This document shows positions 49,146-57,328 of a DNA stretch of 64,000 nt, piece by piece. Numbering within the stretch: the stretch's first letter is position 1; the number at the start of each line of letters is the position of its first letter. A program made the translations under genes and the position numbers. The notes beneath the pieces were generated by a model. The model saw only the letters and a list, made by a program, of their open reading frames with translations. It had not been told where the DNA came from and did no database searches. The DNA is from Streptomyces rimosus subsp. rimosus (lineage in GTDB: Bacteria > Actinomycetota > Actinomycetes > Streptomycetales > Streptomycetaceae). The stretch covers positions 34,502-98,501 of the forward strand of contig NZ_JOCQ01000024.1 of the NCBI RefSeq assembly GCF_000720725.1. The letters run 5' to 3'.

Positions 49146-49427
49146 CCGACGGCGCTCCTCGGAGGTCGGTTCCGGCTCATCCTCGACGGCATGCGGCCCT
49201 GAACCGGTGCGCCACACCCGCCGGCACCGGCCACGGCAGCCGTTCGGCGTTCAGCGGCCCCCGCACCCGCCTTGGTCCCCGGCGCTCGTGTCACCCGAGT
49301 GGCCCGCGCGCGGTCGTCCCGGTGCGGGCGGTGTGTTCGCGTGGAAGGAGGCCGGCCCGTACGGGGGCGGAGGCCGGTCAGCGAAGCGGTGGACCACTGG
49401 GGTCACCGCCGTCGACAGGAGCCGGTC

Positions 49428-50105
49428 ATGCCCTTGCCACGCTGGATACGTATCGCCGTGCCCGTCGGTGCGCTGGCCGCCTCGGGCTGCGTCCTGTCCT
49501 GGGCCGGCGCGGCGGCCGGAGTGTCCCCGAGCGTGCTGCCCGCTCCCACGGTGAAGATCGGCAAGGCGGAGACGGAGCTGTGTCCGACGCCCGCGGCCAC
49601 CAAAGCGCTGGCCGACCAGGGCGTGACCCTGGAGGCGAAGAGCCCGGGGACGATCATCGATTCCGGCGGGCGTCGGTGTGTGCGGCTGCCGATCAGCAAG
49701 GGGGAGTTCGCGCTGGACCTGAGCACAGGGTCCGTACCGGCCGACGGCGGCCTCGTCTTCCGGAAGGGCGGCCGGAGCGTGACCTTCTCGGACGTGGCGT
49801 TCGACTTCGGCTCGCACAAGGCGAACGGGACGGCCGCCACCGAGGGCAACAAGGCCGGCCGGGCCCGGCAGCAGTCGGTGGAACTCTTCGGCTTCGCCTT
49901 CCAGGCCGACAAGACCAAGGTCGACCTCAGCAAGGGCTCGGCACAGGGCGCCGCGGCCCTGAACCTGGGCGCGGGCGGGAACAACGCGCTCAAGGACGGC
50001 TTCGGCAGCAGCCCGCTGCCCGCCGAGGGCACGGTGTTCGACGCCACCGCCCAGGGTGACGTGGCCCAGGCGGCGAAGGCGCTCTCCCGCGCCCTGTTGC
50101 CGTGA
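49428..50105 (+). CDS. Secreted beta-rich protein co-translated with the terpene synthase
   Basis: A 225-residue protein with an N-terminal signal peptide (PLPRWIRIAVPVGALAASGC, then AGAAAGVSPSV). The mature part is rich in Gly, Ala and Thr with beta-type segments (GEFALDLSTGSVPADGGLVF, VTFSDVAFDFG). Its AAALNLG region resembles parts of secreted HtaA-like actinobacterial proteins, though the match is too weak to name. AGGAG lies before ATG 49428. Its stop overlaps the GTG of the terpene synthase (GTGA), so the two are translationally coupled. A role in export or handling of a hydrophobic product is only a guess. Confidence 0.7.
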   Translation: MPLPRWIRIAVPVGALAASGCVLSWAGAAAGVSPSVLPAPTVKIGKAETELCPTPAATKALADQGVTLEAKSPGTIIDSGGRRCVRLPISKGEFALDLSTGSVPADGGLVFRKGGRSVTFSDVAFDFGSHKANGTAATEGNKAGRARQQSVELFGFAFQADKTKVDLSKGSAQGAAALNLGAGGNNALKDGFGSSPLPAEGTVFDATAQGDVAQAAKALSRALLP

Positions 50106-51250
50106 CGGGCCCCGGGGGCGGCGTACTGGCGCCGGCCGCCACGGGCCTCCGCGAACAGGCCACCGCGGACCGGATCCACGTCGCGCTCCCCCCGCGGTAC
50201 TGCCCGCTGCCCAGCGCCGTACATCCCGACGCCGCCCGGCTGAACGCGCGCGCGGCGCTCTGGCTGAACGGGTACGGCCTGTGCCGGGACGGTGCGCAGC
50301 GGGTGCGGATGACCGGCAACGACGTCGGCGGCTTCTACGGCCGGATCATGCCGCGGGCACCGGCCGGCCGCCTCCAGCTCGCGGTGGACTGGTGCGCGCT
50401 GATGTTCGCCTTCGACGACCTGCACTGCGACGAGGGACCCGCCAGCCTGCGCGCCGGGGACTTCACGGACTTCGCCACCCGCCTGCTGCGGGTGCTGGAG
50501 GCGCCGGGGACCGTACCGGGCGGCACCGGGGACCCGTTCCTCCGGGCGGCGGGCGACCTGGCGGCGCGCTGCCGCGCCGAAGGCACGGCGGTGCAGGTGA
50601 GGCGCATGGTGGACGGGCACCGCGCGTGGTTCCTCGCCGTACTGTGGGAGTTCGGCTGCCGGCTGGGCGGCCGTACGCCGTCCCTCGACGACTACGCCCA
50701 CCTGCGCCAGCACACCGCGGCCGGTACGGCGACCACCAGCTGGATGGAGATCGTCGACGGTACGGAGATACCCGGCGCCGAGATGGACGCGCCCGTGGTG
50801 CGCGCGCTGAGCGAACTGGCCTTCACCACGGCGGCCTTCGACGACGACCTCTTCTCCTACGGCAAGGAACGCTGGCTGGCCGCCCGTGCGCCCCGGCCCG
50901 CGCGCTGCCGGCTGAACCTCGTCGACATCCTGGCCGCCGAACACGGCCTGGGCCTCGAAGCGGCGACGGCCGCGGCCGTGGACCTGTGCAACCGGCTCAC
51001 CCTGCGCTTCGTACGGCTGCGTGACCAGGTGCTGCCCGGGGCCGGGGAGCCGCTGCGGCACTACCTCGGGCACCTCTCCCACCTGATCCGCGGCAACCTC
51101 GAATGGGGTCTGCGCGCCGGGCGGTACACCGATCCCGACGGCCGGCACCCCGGAGCCGTCCGTACCACCGGCTCCTTCACCCAGGCCGCACCGCGGGCCG
51201 ACGCACCGCCGCCGATCCCGTCCATCGCCTGGTGGTGGGACCGGTTCTGA
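50102..51250 (+). CDS. Class I terpene synthase
   Basis: A 382-residue terpene cyclase. The first metal motif is WCALMFAFDDLHCDEG (DDxxxE/D, near residue 100). The second, NSE-type triad is FDDDLFSYGKERW (DDxxSxxxKE), and a C-terminal basic residue is at GRY in LEWGLRAGRYTDP. Length and motifs fit bacterial sesquiterpene or diterpene synthases. It would cyclise a prenyl diphosphate; the product cannot be named. The GTG start lies within the previous gene's stop. Two P450s flank it, likely decorating the product. Confidence 0.9.
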   Translation: MTGPGGGVLAPAATGLREQATADRIHVALPPRYCPLPSAVHPDAARLNARAALWLNGYGLCRDGAQRVRMTGNDVGGFYGRIMPRAPAGRLQLAVDWCALMFAFDDLHCDEGPASLRAGDFTDFATRLLRVLEAPGTVPGGTGDPFLRAAGDLAARCRAEGTAVQVRRMVDGHRAWFLAVLWEFGCRLGGRTPSLDDYAHLRQHTAAGTATTSWMEIVDGTEIPGAEMDAPVVRALSELAFTTAAFDDDLFSYGKERWLAARAPRPARCRLNLVDILAAEHGLGLEAATAAAVDLCNRLTLRFVRLRDQVLPGAGEPLRHYLGHLSHLIRGNLEWGLRAGRYTDPDGRHPGAVRTTGSFTQAAPRADAPPPIPSIAWWWDRF

Positions 51251-51262
51251 GCCCTCACACCG

Positions 51263-52606
51263 TCATCGGCGCGGAGTGAGCGTCAGATCGACGCGGCCCC
51301 GCGGGCGCAGCGCGACCGCGGCCCGGGGCTCGGCCCGCGTCGGCACGGCGATACGGAACCGGCTCATCATCGTGGCCACGACGAGGGCCGCCTGCTGGAA
51401 GAAGAACGACTGGCCGACGCACCGGTGGGGCCCGTCGCCGAAGGGCAGATACGCCAGTGGGTGCCGGCCGCGTACGCGCTCGTCGGTGAAGCGGTCGGGG
51501 TCGAAGCGCAGCGGGCGCTCCCAGAAGCCGGGCAGGCGGTGGGTCAGATAGGGCGAGAGCACCACCGTCGCGCCGGCCGGAACGGTCACCCCGTCGATGA
51601 CGTCCTCGGCGGCGGCCGTCCGCGGCACCGCCCACGCCATCGCGTACAGGCGGCAGACCTCGGCCAGCACCCTCCGGGTGAGCACCAGGTGGCGGGCGTG
51701 TTCGCGCCGGGGCGGCCCGCCGCCGAGCACCGCGTCGGCCTCGCGGCGTACCTCCGCCGCGATGTCGGGGTGCCCCGCGAGGGCGACCCAGGCCCAGGTC
51801 AGGGTCAGGGCGCTGGACTCCGACCCCGCCACGAACAGGGCCACGATGTCCTGCGCCACATGCTCGTCGTCCAGCGCGCGACCGTCGGCGTCGGTCCCGT
51901 CGAGCAGCGCGCTCATCAGGTCCGGGCCGCCGCGACGGTCGTGCCGCGCCCGGCGGACCAGCGGCAGCAGGATGTCGTTGACCGTGCGGGTGGCACGGGT
52001 GAAGGCGCGGTCGCCCGGCATCGGTACGGCGAGCGGTACGAAGGGCAGAGCCATGCGCCACAGCAGCGAGTCGAACGCGACGGCGACCGCGGCGGCGAGC
52101 CGGTCGCACTGCCGCTGCGGGATGCGCGAGCCGAAGAACGCCGGATTCACGATCCGGAGCACGACGCGGGTCATCTCCGTCAGCGCGTCCACCGTCGCGC
52201 CCGCCGCCACCCGCCGCTCCAGGTCCGCCACCGCCCCGGCGACCGAGGCGGCCGTGCCGTCGGCGAAGGCGTGCGCACCGCCCGTCAGCCCTTTGCACCA
52301 CAGCTCACGGCTGGCCCGCCACCGCGGCCCCTCGCCCGCGATCCCCAGCCCCGTCAGCCGCCCCATCGCCTTCCACATCGCCGTACCCCGGCGGTAGTTC
52401 GCACCGTGGTCGCGCAGGACGTGCCGCAGGTGGTCGGGGTGGGTGACCAGGAAGGGCCGGAAGACGCCCAGGTCCAGCCGGGTCAGCGCGCCCTGTGACT
52501 GCTGCCCGGTACGTTCCATCAGCCCCAGCGGGCCGCCCGCCCGCAGGCCGCCGAGGACGTGACGCAGGGGGACGGTGTGCAGCCGGTGGTCGGTACGGGT
52601 CGGCAT
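51263..52606 (-). CDS. Cytochrome P450
   Basis: A 447-residue P450. The oxygen-binding I-helix reads VALFVAGSESSALTLTWAWV, the ExxR helix is EVCRLYAMAW and the heme loop is FGDGPHRCVGQSFFFQQAAL. SRELWCKGLTGGAHAFADG is a further family segment. It is only 12 bp from the convergent terpene synthase stop, so it belongs to the terpene locus by position. It is divergent in type from the P450 at 47793, so the two probably oxidise at different positions or act in sequence. Confidence 0.88.
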   Translation of the reverse strand: MPTRTDHRLHTVPLRHVLGGLRAGGPLGLMERTGQQSQGALTRLDLGVFRPFLVTHPDHLRHVLRDHGANYRRGTAMWKAMGRLTGLGIAGEGPRWRASRELWCKGLTGGAHAFADGTAASVAGAVADLERRVAAGATVDALTEMTRVVLRIVNPAFFGSRIPQRQCDRLAAAVAVAFDSLLWRMALPFVPLAVPMPGDRAFTRATRTVNDILLPLVRRARHDRRGGPDLMSALLDGTDADGRALDDEHVAQDIVALFVAGSESSALTLTWAWVALAGHPDIAAEVRREADAVLGGGPPRREHARHLVLTRRVLAEVCRLYAMAWAVPRTAAAEDVIDGVTVPAGATVVLSPYLTHRLPGFWERPLRFDPDRFTDERVRGRHPLAYLPFGDGPHRCVGQSFFFQQAALVVATMMSRFRIAVPTRAEPRAAVALRPRGRVDLTLTPRR

Positions 52607-52710
52607 GACCGCACCCTAGGCACCTTTCGCCGCCGTGCCGCCCAGCCACACCGGGCCATACGGGGCGCGTGTCCGGCCGCGCACGGCCCTTCCGCCGCAT
52701 CTGCGGCCGC

Positions 52711-53577
52711 TCACGGCCCTTCCGTGTGGATGCGCTGCCCGTCCGCGCCGACGGTCACCCGGTGCTCGGCCCACCCCGGCCAGCCCAGCTCCCCGTAGGA
52801 GCGGCGGGGCCGTTGGGCGCGCGTCTTCATGAAGGTGACGGGTTTGATGAGATGGCCGGTGGCGTTGCCGTGCCCGTCGCAGACGAGTTTGAGCAGGGCG
52901 TCGGTGTTGTACGGGGTGTCCAGCGGGGTGACGATCACCCCGCCGGCGCGTACCTGCCGGGGCCAGGCGGCCGGTACGTGGCGGACCGCGGCCGTGGACA
53001 GGATCCGGTCGTACGGAGCGGCCGCGGCGTAGCCGCCTTCGCCGTCGCCGACCACGGTGTGCGGGTCCAGGCCGAGCGCGCCGAGATTGCCGGCGGCCCG
53101 CCGCGCCAGGCCGTGGTCGATCTCCACGGTGACGACGTTGGGGGCGCCGACCCGGTGCGCCAGCAGGGCGGTCGTATAGCCACTGCCCGTACCTATCTCC
53201 AGCACCCTCTCGTGCGGCTGCGGGTCCAGGTGGTGCAGCATGTCGACGATGACCGCGCTGCACGAGATGGAACTGGTGAAGCACCCGTCGGCGGCCGGCC
53301 CGTCCTCGGGCCGCACCCGCCCGTCGTCGATCTGCGTGATCAGCGCGGCGAGCGGGCGGTAGACGGCCTTGAGCCACTGCCGCGGCCGTTCCGTGCGGTC
53401 CAGCAGCGGATAGTGCCCGTCCTTCCGGTTGGGCCACCACACCCGGTCCGGTACGAAGTGCTCGCGCGGCACCTCCAGGAACGCCGCCCGCAGCCAGTCC
53501 CGCTCGTGGAAGTAGCCGCCGCCGTACCCGTCGATCGCCGCCACGCACTCCTGCCGCAACGCCACCGCGTCCACCAT
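52711..53577 (-). CDS. Protein-L-isoaspartate methyltransferase-like SAM methyltransferase
   Basis: A 288-residue protein. An N-terminal segment (GYFHERDWLRAAFLEVPREHFVPDRVWWP) precedes a PIMT-type Rossmann core: ALITQIDDGRVRPE, GCFTSSISCSAVIVDMLHHL, VLEIGTGSGYTTALLAHRVGA and APNVVTVEIDHGLARRAA. The N-terminal extension is longer than in housekeeping PIMT, as in stand-alone natural-product methyltransferases. A 39-residue acidic peptide gene ends 17 bp upstream. It could methylate acidic residues of that peptide or act on a small molecule of the terpene locus. Confidence 0.8.
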   Translation of the reverse strand: MVDAVALRQECVAAIDGYGGGYFHERDWLRAAFLEVPREHFVPDRVWWPNRKDGHYPLLDRTERPRQWLKAVYRPLAALITQIDDGRVRPEDGPAADGCFTSSISCSAVIVDMLHHLDPQPHERVLEIGTGSGYTTALLAHRVGAPNVVTVEIDHGLARRAAGNLGALGLDPHTVVGDGEGGYAAAAPYDRILSTAAVRHVPAAWPRQVRAGGVIVTPLDTPYNTDALLKLVCDGHGNATGHLIKPVTFMKTRAQRPRRSYGELGWPGWAEHRVTVGADGQRIHTEGP

Positions 53578-53594
53578 GCCGCTACCGCGCCGCG

Positions 53595-53714
53595 CTACTC
53601 GTCGTCCTCGTGCTCCGGCGGCGAATCGTCCTCCGGCATCGGGCTCCCCGGCTCCCCCGGACTCGCGAAGTCCCCGCCGACCTGCCCGTTCTGCTCCTGC
53701 CGATGCTCCACCAC
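53595..53714 (-). CDS. Small acidic peptide, possible modified-peptide precursor
   Basis: A 39-residue ORF starting at GTG 53714 (or GTG 53711) after AAAGGGGG. It begins MVEHRQEQNGQVGGDF and ends in PEDDSPPEHEDDE, strongly acidic with no cysteine, and lies 17 bp before the PIMT-like methyltransferase on the same strand. Short acidic peptides next to PIMT-like enzymes are known among ribosomally made peptides, but no ATP-grasp or lanthionine synthetase is nearby. It may equally be a leader or a spurious ORF. Confidence 0.45.
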   Translation of the reverse strand: MVEHRQEQNGQVGGDFASPGEPGSPMPEDDSPPEHEDDE

Positions 53715-53808
53715 GGCCCCCTTTCAACAGGCGGATTCAACATGACCAGTGTCCAGGGGGTGCCTCGGGAGCGCCAGTATGTCTCGGGGGGCCGGCTTAC
53801 GGCCCGCT

Positions 53809-54588
53809 TCACCCCCGCCGCCGCAGATCATCGATGCGGACAAGCATCTCGTCCGCGCAGGGACGCACCTGCTCCCGCAGCACACGCGGCCAGAACTCAT
53901 CTTCGTAAAGGCTCGTGACGTACAGGTGCCGGGCGTGCCGGAGGACAGGGCGGTGTTGGGCGGGGAGGTGGGGCAGGGCCCAGTCGGCGGCGGTGTGTTT
54001 GGGGGCGAGGTCGCCGGTGGCGAGGGTGGTCCAGATGCGGGCCAGGGTCAGGAGCACGTTGCGGGTGTCGTCGGCCAGGTCGGCGAGGAGTTCGGGGATG
54101 CCTTCGACGCTCGCCCGGACGAGGTCGGCGTGCGGGACCGGGGGGAGGAGTCCGGCGGGCGGCGGGCCGGTGAGGGGATGGTCGCCCCTCAGTGCCATCG
54201 TGAGGACCAGGGCCAGATCCGGCATGGGGCCGGGCGCCGGGGGCCCGCTCGCCCGGAGTGTGTCGCGCAGCCACTCGCCGTACAGGAAGTCTCCGGTCGG
54301 CGGAAATCGCCAGGGGCGGATCTCGGACCGTACGACGACGGTGAGTTCGACCGGCCGGACCGTGGCCGTGCGGCCGGAGATCTCCAGCAGGCCCGCGAGG
54401 AGCGCGCGGCGCTGCCGGTCGTCCAGGCTTCGCCGCGTGACGGCCAGCACGTCCAGGTCGCTGGCCGGGGCGAGGCCGCCGAGCACGGCGGAGCCGTGGA
54501 GGTAGGTGCCGAGGAGGTCCGGGCCGAGGGTGTCGCTGAGGAGTCCGGTGGTCTGCGCGAGTTGGTCCATCGCGTCAGTGTCGGACAC
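53809..54588 (-). CDS. AadA-type aminoglycoside nucleotidyltransferase
   Basis: A 259-residue nucleotidyltransferase. The catalytic GSAVLGGLAPASDLDVL motif (G32-S33...D44-x-D46) is intact, and RPVELTVVVRSEIRPWRFPPTGDFLYGEWLRD closely follows the pattern of ANT(3'')/ANT(9) adenylyltransferases. The C-terminal helical domain includes DDTRNVLLTLARIWTTLATG and AADWALPHLPAQHRPVL. It would adenylate streptomycin/spectinomycin-like aminoglycosides. Self-resistance or scavenging are both possible; no aminoglycoside biosynthesis genes are seen. It is preceded downstream by the small acidic peptide. Confidence 0.83.
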   Translation of the reverse strand: MSDTDAMDQLAQTTGLLSDTLGPDLLGTYLHGSAVLGGLAPASDLDVLAVTRRSLDDRQRRALLAGLLEISGRTATVRPVELTVVVRSEIRPWRFPPTGDFLYGEWLRDTLRASGPPAPGPMPDLALVLTMALRGDHPLTGPPPAGLLPPVPHADLVRASVEGIPELLADLADDTRNVLLTLARIWTTLATGDLAPKHTAADWALPHLPAQHRPVLRHARHLYVTSLYEDEFWPRVLREQVRPCADEMLVRIDDLRRRG

Positions 54589-54647
54589 CGTGCGCCCAGC
54601 GGCACGCGGCTTTTGCGCGCGCCGCCGGGCAGCGGTTACCGGCTATC

Positions 54648-55001
54648 TCACTTGACGGGCATGAAGCTCATGACGCCCTGGGGGAGGTCGTTGGACTTGG
54701 TGCCCCAGTTCATCGTCCAGCCGTGGCCCTTGCAGTTCGTCTTGGGGAACGTGCGCAGGAAGTAGCGGGTGTTGTTGTTCATCGACTGCGCCGCCACGGA
54801 ACGGCCGTTGTAGCACTTGCCGGGCTGTGCGGCGATCTTGCCGGACTTGCCCGTGAAGTTCTTCCCGGACCAGAGGCAGACGTGGTTCTGCTCGCATGCG
54901 CCGCTCGCGGCCTGCGCGGGCGCGGACATGACCGTGAAGCCGAGACAGCCGGCCGCGGTCAGCACGCCCGCGGAGCGGACCAGGGACTTGAGAGAAGACA
55001 T
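54648..55001 (-). CDS. Secreted peptidase inhibitor family I36-like protein
   Basis: A 117-residue secreted protein. MSSLKSLVRSAGVLTAAG opens a signal peptide ending near AQAASG. The mature part has the beta/gamma-crystallin-like pattern of SMPI (family I36): ACEQNHVCLWSGKNFTGKSG, QPGKCYNGRSVAAQSMNNNT and FPKTNCKGHGWTM, with paired cysteines. SMPI-type proteins inhibit metalloproteases outside the cell. The start MSSLKSL follows GGGGG; an upstream in-frame ATG would lengthen it without a better site. Confidence 0.82.
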   Translation of the reverse strand: MSSLKSLVRSAGVLTAAGCLGFTVMSAPAQAASGACEQNHVCLWSGKNFTGKSGKIAAQPGKCYNGRSVAAQSMNNNTRYFLRTFPKTNCKGHGWTMNWGTKSNDLPQGVMSFMPVK

Positions 55002-55140
55002 GGAGACCCCCGTACTTCCGTACATTTCAGCATGGTTGATGTTCGGGCGGCGGGTGGTGCGGTGACTGCCGCCGCGGTGATCTCACCCTAAAGGATCAGG
55101 CTGAAGGGTCAGGGGCTCGGCGGGCCGTCGGGGCGGTGCC

Positions 55141-57219
55141 TCACACCTCTCGCATCCGGAATTCGTAGCGCTCCGGAAGCGGGTGTTGCGCGCGGGCCTC
55201 GGCCTGGACGGCGGCGGTCACCGGGCCGGTGCCCGCGGTGAGCCGGTCCGCGATGGCGTACCAGGTGTCGCCGATGATCTCGTCGCCCTCGCGGAGATCG
55301 GGGACCTCGAAGCCGCGGTCGAAGACGGCCCGGGCGGCCGGGGCGTCGCCCCGGGCCAGGGACACCTGGGCGGCGAGCAGGGCGAAGCGGCCGTTCGTAC
55401 GGGCGGCTGCCGGGAGGCGGTCGAGGGCGGCGGCGGCCTCGTCGGTCCGGCCGGCGGCGAGTAGTGCGGGGACCGCGGCCCGGACCAGGGCCGGAAGCAG
55501 CGGAGCGGTGGGCTCCGCAGGTGCCGTGGCGGGTTCCGTCCCCTCCGTGGTGGGCTCCGCCGGTTCCGTGGCGGGTTCCGCCTCCGCTTCATCGTCCGGT
55601 ACGCAGGCCAGCGCCTCGGCATAGCGCTGCGCCGCGCGCGCCGTCTCCCCCGCGGCCTCCTCGGCGACGGCGAGGCAGTACAGCGGCCGGCAGTCCGCGC
55701 CGTGGGCCAGGGCCCGCTCCCAGCTGCGTACGGCCTGGGCCCGGTCGCCCGCGTGCCACTGGGCGATGCCGAGGTGGTAGTCGGTGGCCGGTCCGGACGG
55801 CGCGGACTCCAGCAGGTCGCGCCAGGGCGCGGAGACCAGGGGCGCGGTGGGCACACCGGCCTCGCGCGGGAAGTCGCCGGTGTGCAGCAGCGCCAGCCAG
55901 GGGCGCTGCTCGGGGCCGAGGGTGGACTCGGCGAACGGGGTGCCGGGCAGGTCGTGGCCGGTGCGGGCGCGTTCCAGCGCGCCCCAACCGGAGCCGGTGG
56001 CCAACGTCTCCTTCGGTTCGAGGTCGGCGTGCGGCCGCCAGGCGGCGAAGGCCGCGTCGACGCGCTCGCGCGGCAGTGCCGCTTCGAGCCGGTCGCCGAC
56101 CTCGCGCCGGGCCGCCGCCCAGTCCGTGCCGTGCACCGCGGCCGGGTCGGCGGCGAGCGGCCCGTACGCCTCCAGCCAGGCGAACTCCGCGCCGCCGTCG
56201 AGCCGTACGTGCTCCAGCTGCGTACGGGCCAGGCCCGCCTGGATCTCCGCGTAGCCGCCGGTGCCGGGCTCGGTGAGCCACTGCTGCCAGCGGCGCCCGG
56301 CGCGGCCCGCGCCCCACAGGAACAGTTTGCGGCCGCGCAGGGTGTCGGTGGAGGTGTGGACCAGGCCGTGGCCGGAGCCGTCGAGCGAGGCGATCCAGCG
56401 GCGGTCGCCGTCCGGGATGTCGTAGAAGTGGTCGGCGGGGAACTCGCTGCGCAGCGGGTACGTGCGGTCGGCGCCGTCCGACTCGGGGACGGGGACGCGG
56501 CGCAGCCGGTGTTCGTAGCCGAAGTGCCAGGCGGCGTCCGCCGGGGCGAGGACGCGGGTGTGCTCGTCCTCCGGTACGGCGATGTTGGACCACCAGTAGG
56601 CGGGGGCCGCGTTCAGGTGCGGGTTGCGGATGCGAACGCCAACGTACAGGAAGTCGGAGCCCTCCGGGAGCCAGAGGTCGACCTGGAAGGGGAGGTCGCG
56701 CAGGCGCTCCCACTCCCACAGGCGCAGCATCTCGCCGCCGTCGGGCGCCGGTACGGTCGCGGCGTGCACCGGGGCGCAGGAGAGGGCGGTGTGGCCGGTG
56801 GCGCCGGTGTTCCATTCGATGCCGCCGGAGAACCAGGCACCGTTGAGCGCAAAGTTGGCAGGTTGGAGGACGGGGTTGCGGTAGAGCAGTTCGCGGCCGG
56901 TGGGCTTGTGGTGCAGGGAGTGGACACGGCCGCCGAGGCCGGGCAGGACGGTGGCGCGCAGCCGGTCGTTCTCGATGACCAGCGCGTCGAGGGCGGTGTC
57001 GGAGCGGGTCCGGCCGTATCCGTCGCGGATGCTCACGGGCAGCAGCGAGTCCAGCGGCGCGTAGCGGAGCTGGCGGGCCATGTCGGGCGGCAGGTCCAGG
57101 TCTTCGGACAGCTCGACGCGGTGCACGTCGCCCGGGGTCCGTACGGCGGGCAGCGGGCTGGCCGGGCCGACGGGCGCCGCGGGAAGGGTCAGGGTCGTGC
57201 GTCGCACACTCGTGGCCAC
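55141..57219 (-). CDS. DUF5107 domain protein with C-terminal TPR repeats
   Basis: A 692-residue protein. The first ~330 residues are the DUF5107 domain, with LDALVIENDRLRATVLPGLGGRVHSL, GREL-LYRNPVLQP, ANFALNGAWFSGGIEWN and APAYWWSNIAVPEDE; the fold is that of carbohydrate-binding/epimerase-like beta-sandwiches. From ~470 on are TPR-type helices (DYHLGIAQWHAGDRAQAVRSWERAL), interrupted by a TEPAEPTTEGTEP linker. Family members occur in sugar-utilisation operons. An inverted repeat (57243-57264) lies just upstream, suggesting local regulation. Confidence 0.84.
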   Translation of the reverse strand: MATSVRRTTLTLPAAPVGPASPLPAVRTPGDVHRVELSEDLDLPPDMARQLRYAPLDSLLPVSIRDGYGRTRSDTALDALVIENDRLRATVLPGLGGRVHSLHHKPTGRELLYRNPVLQPANFALNGAWFSGGIEWNTGATGHTALSCAPVHAATVPAPDGGEMLRLWEWERLRDLPFQVDLWLPEGSDFLYVGVRIRNPHLNAAPAYWWSNIAVPEDEHTRVLAPADAAWHFGYEHRLRRVPVPESDGADRTYPLRSEFPADHFYDIPDGDRRWIASLDGSGHGLVHTSTDTLRGRKLFLWGAGRAGRRWQQWLTEPGTGGYAEIQAGLARTQLEHVRLDGGAEFAWLEAYGPLAADPAAVHGTDWAAARREVGDRLEAALPRERVDAAFAAWRPHADLEPKETLATGSGWGALERARTGHDLPGTPFAESTLGPEQRPWLALLHTGDFPREAGVPTAPLVSAPWRDLLESAPSGPATDYHLGIAQWHAGDRAQAVRSWERALAHGADCRPLYCLAVAEEAAGETARAAQRYAEALACVPDDEAEAEPATEPAEPTTEGTEPATAPAEPTAPLLPALVRAAVPALLAAGRTDEAAAALDRLPAAARTNGRFALLAAQVSLARGDAPAARAVFDRGFEVPDLREGDEIIGDTWYAIADRLTAGTGPVTAAVQAEARAQHPLPERYEFRMREV

Positions 57220-57242
57220 TGCTGCCTCGCATGGTTGTACCG

Positions 57243-57264
57243 GGCCACCTCGGGTGCGGTGGCC
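57243..57264. promoter_or_regulatory. Operator-like inverted repeat before DUF5107
   Basis: GGCCACC-N8-GGTGGCC, perfect 7-bp arms, 24 bp upstream of the start at 57219. Confidence 0.4.
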
Positions 57265-57328
57265 GCCTGTTGACCATGGAACCCTGTCGGCGCACGCCTG
57301 AACAGGGCCTATTGAGGCCAGCTGTCGG

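Noticed and set aside
53582..53812. Overlapping arginine-rich minus-strand ORF around the acidic peptide
   Set aside because: Composition is typical of out-of-frame high-GC DNA; the acidic frame has the better start and spacing.
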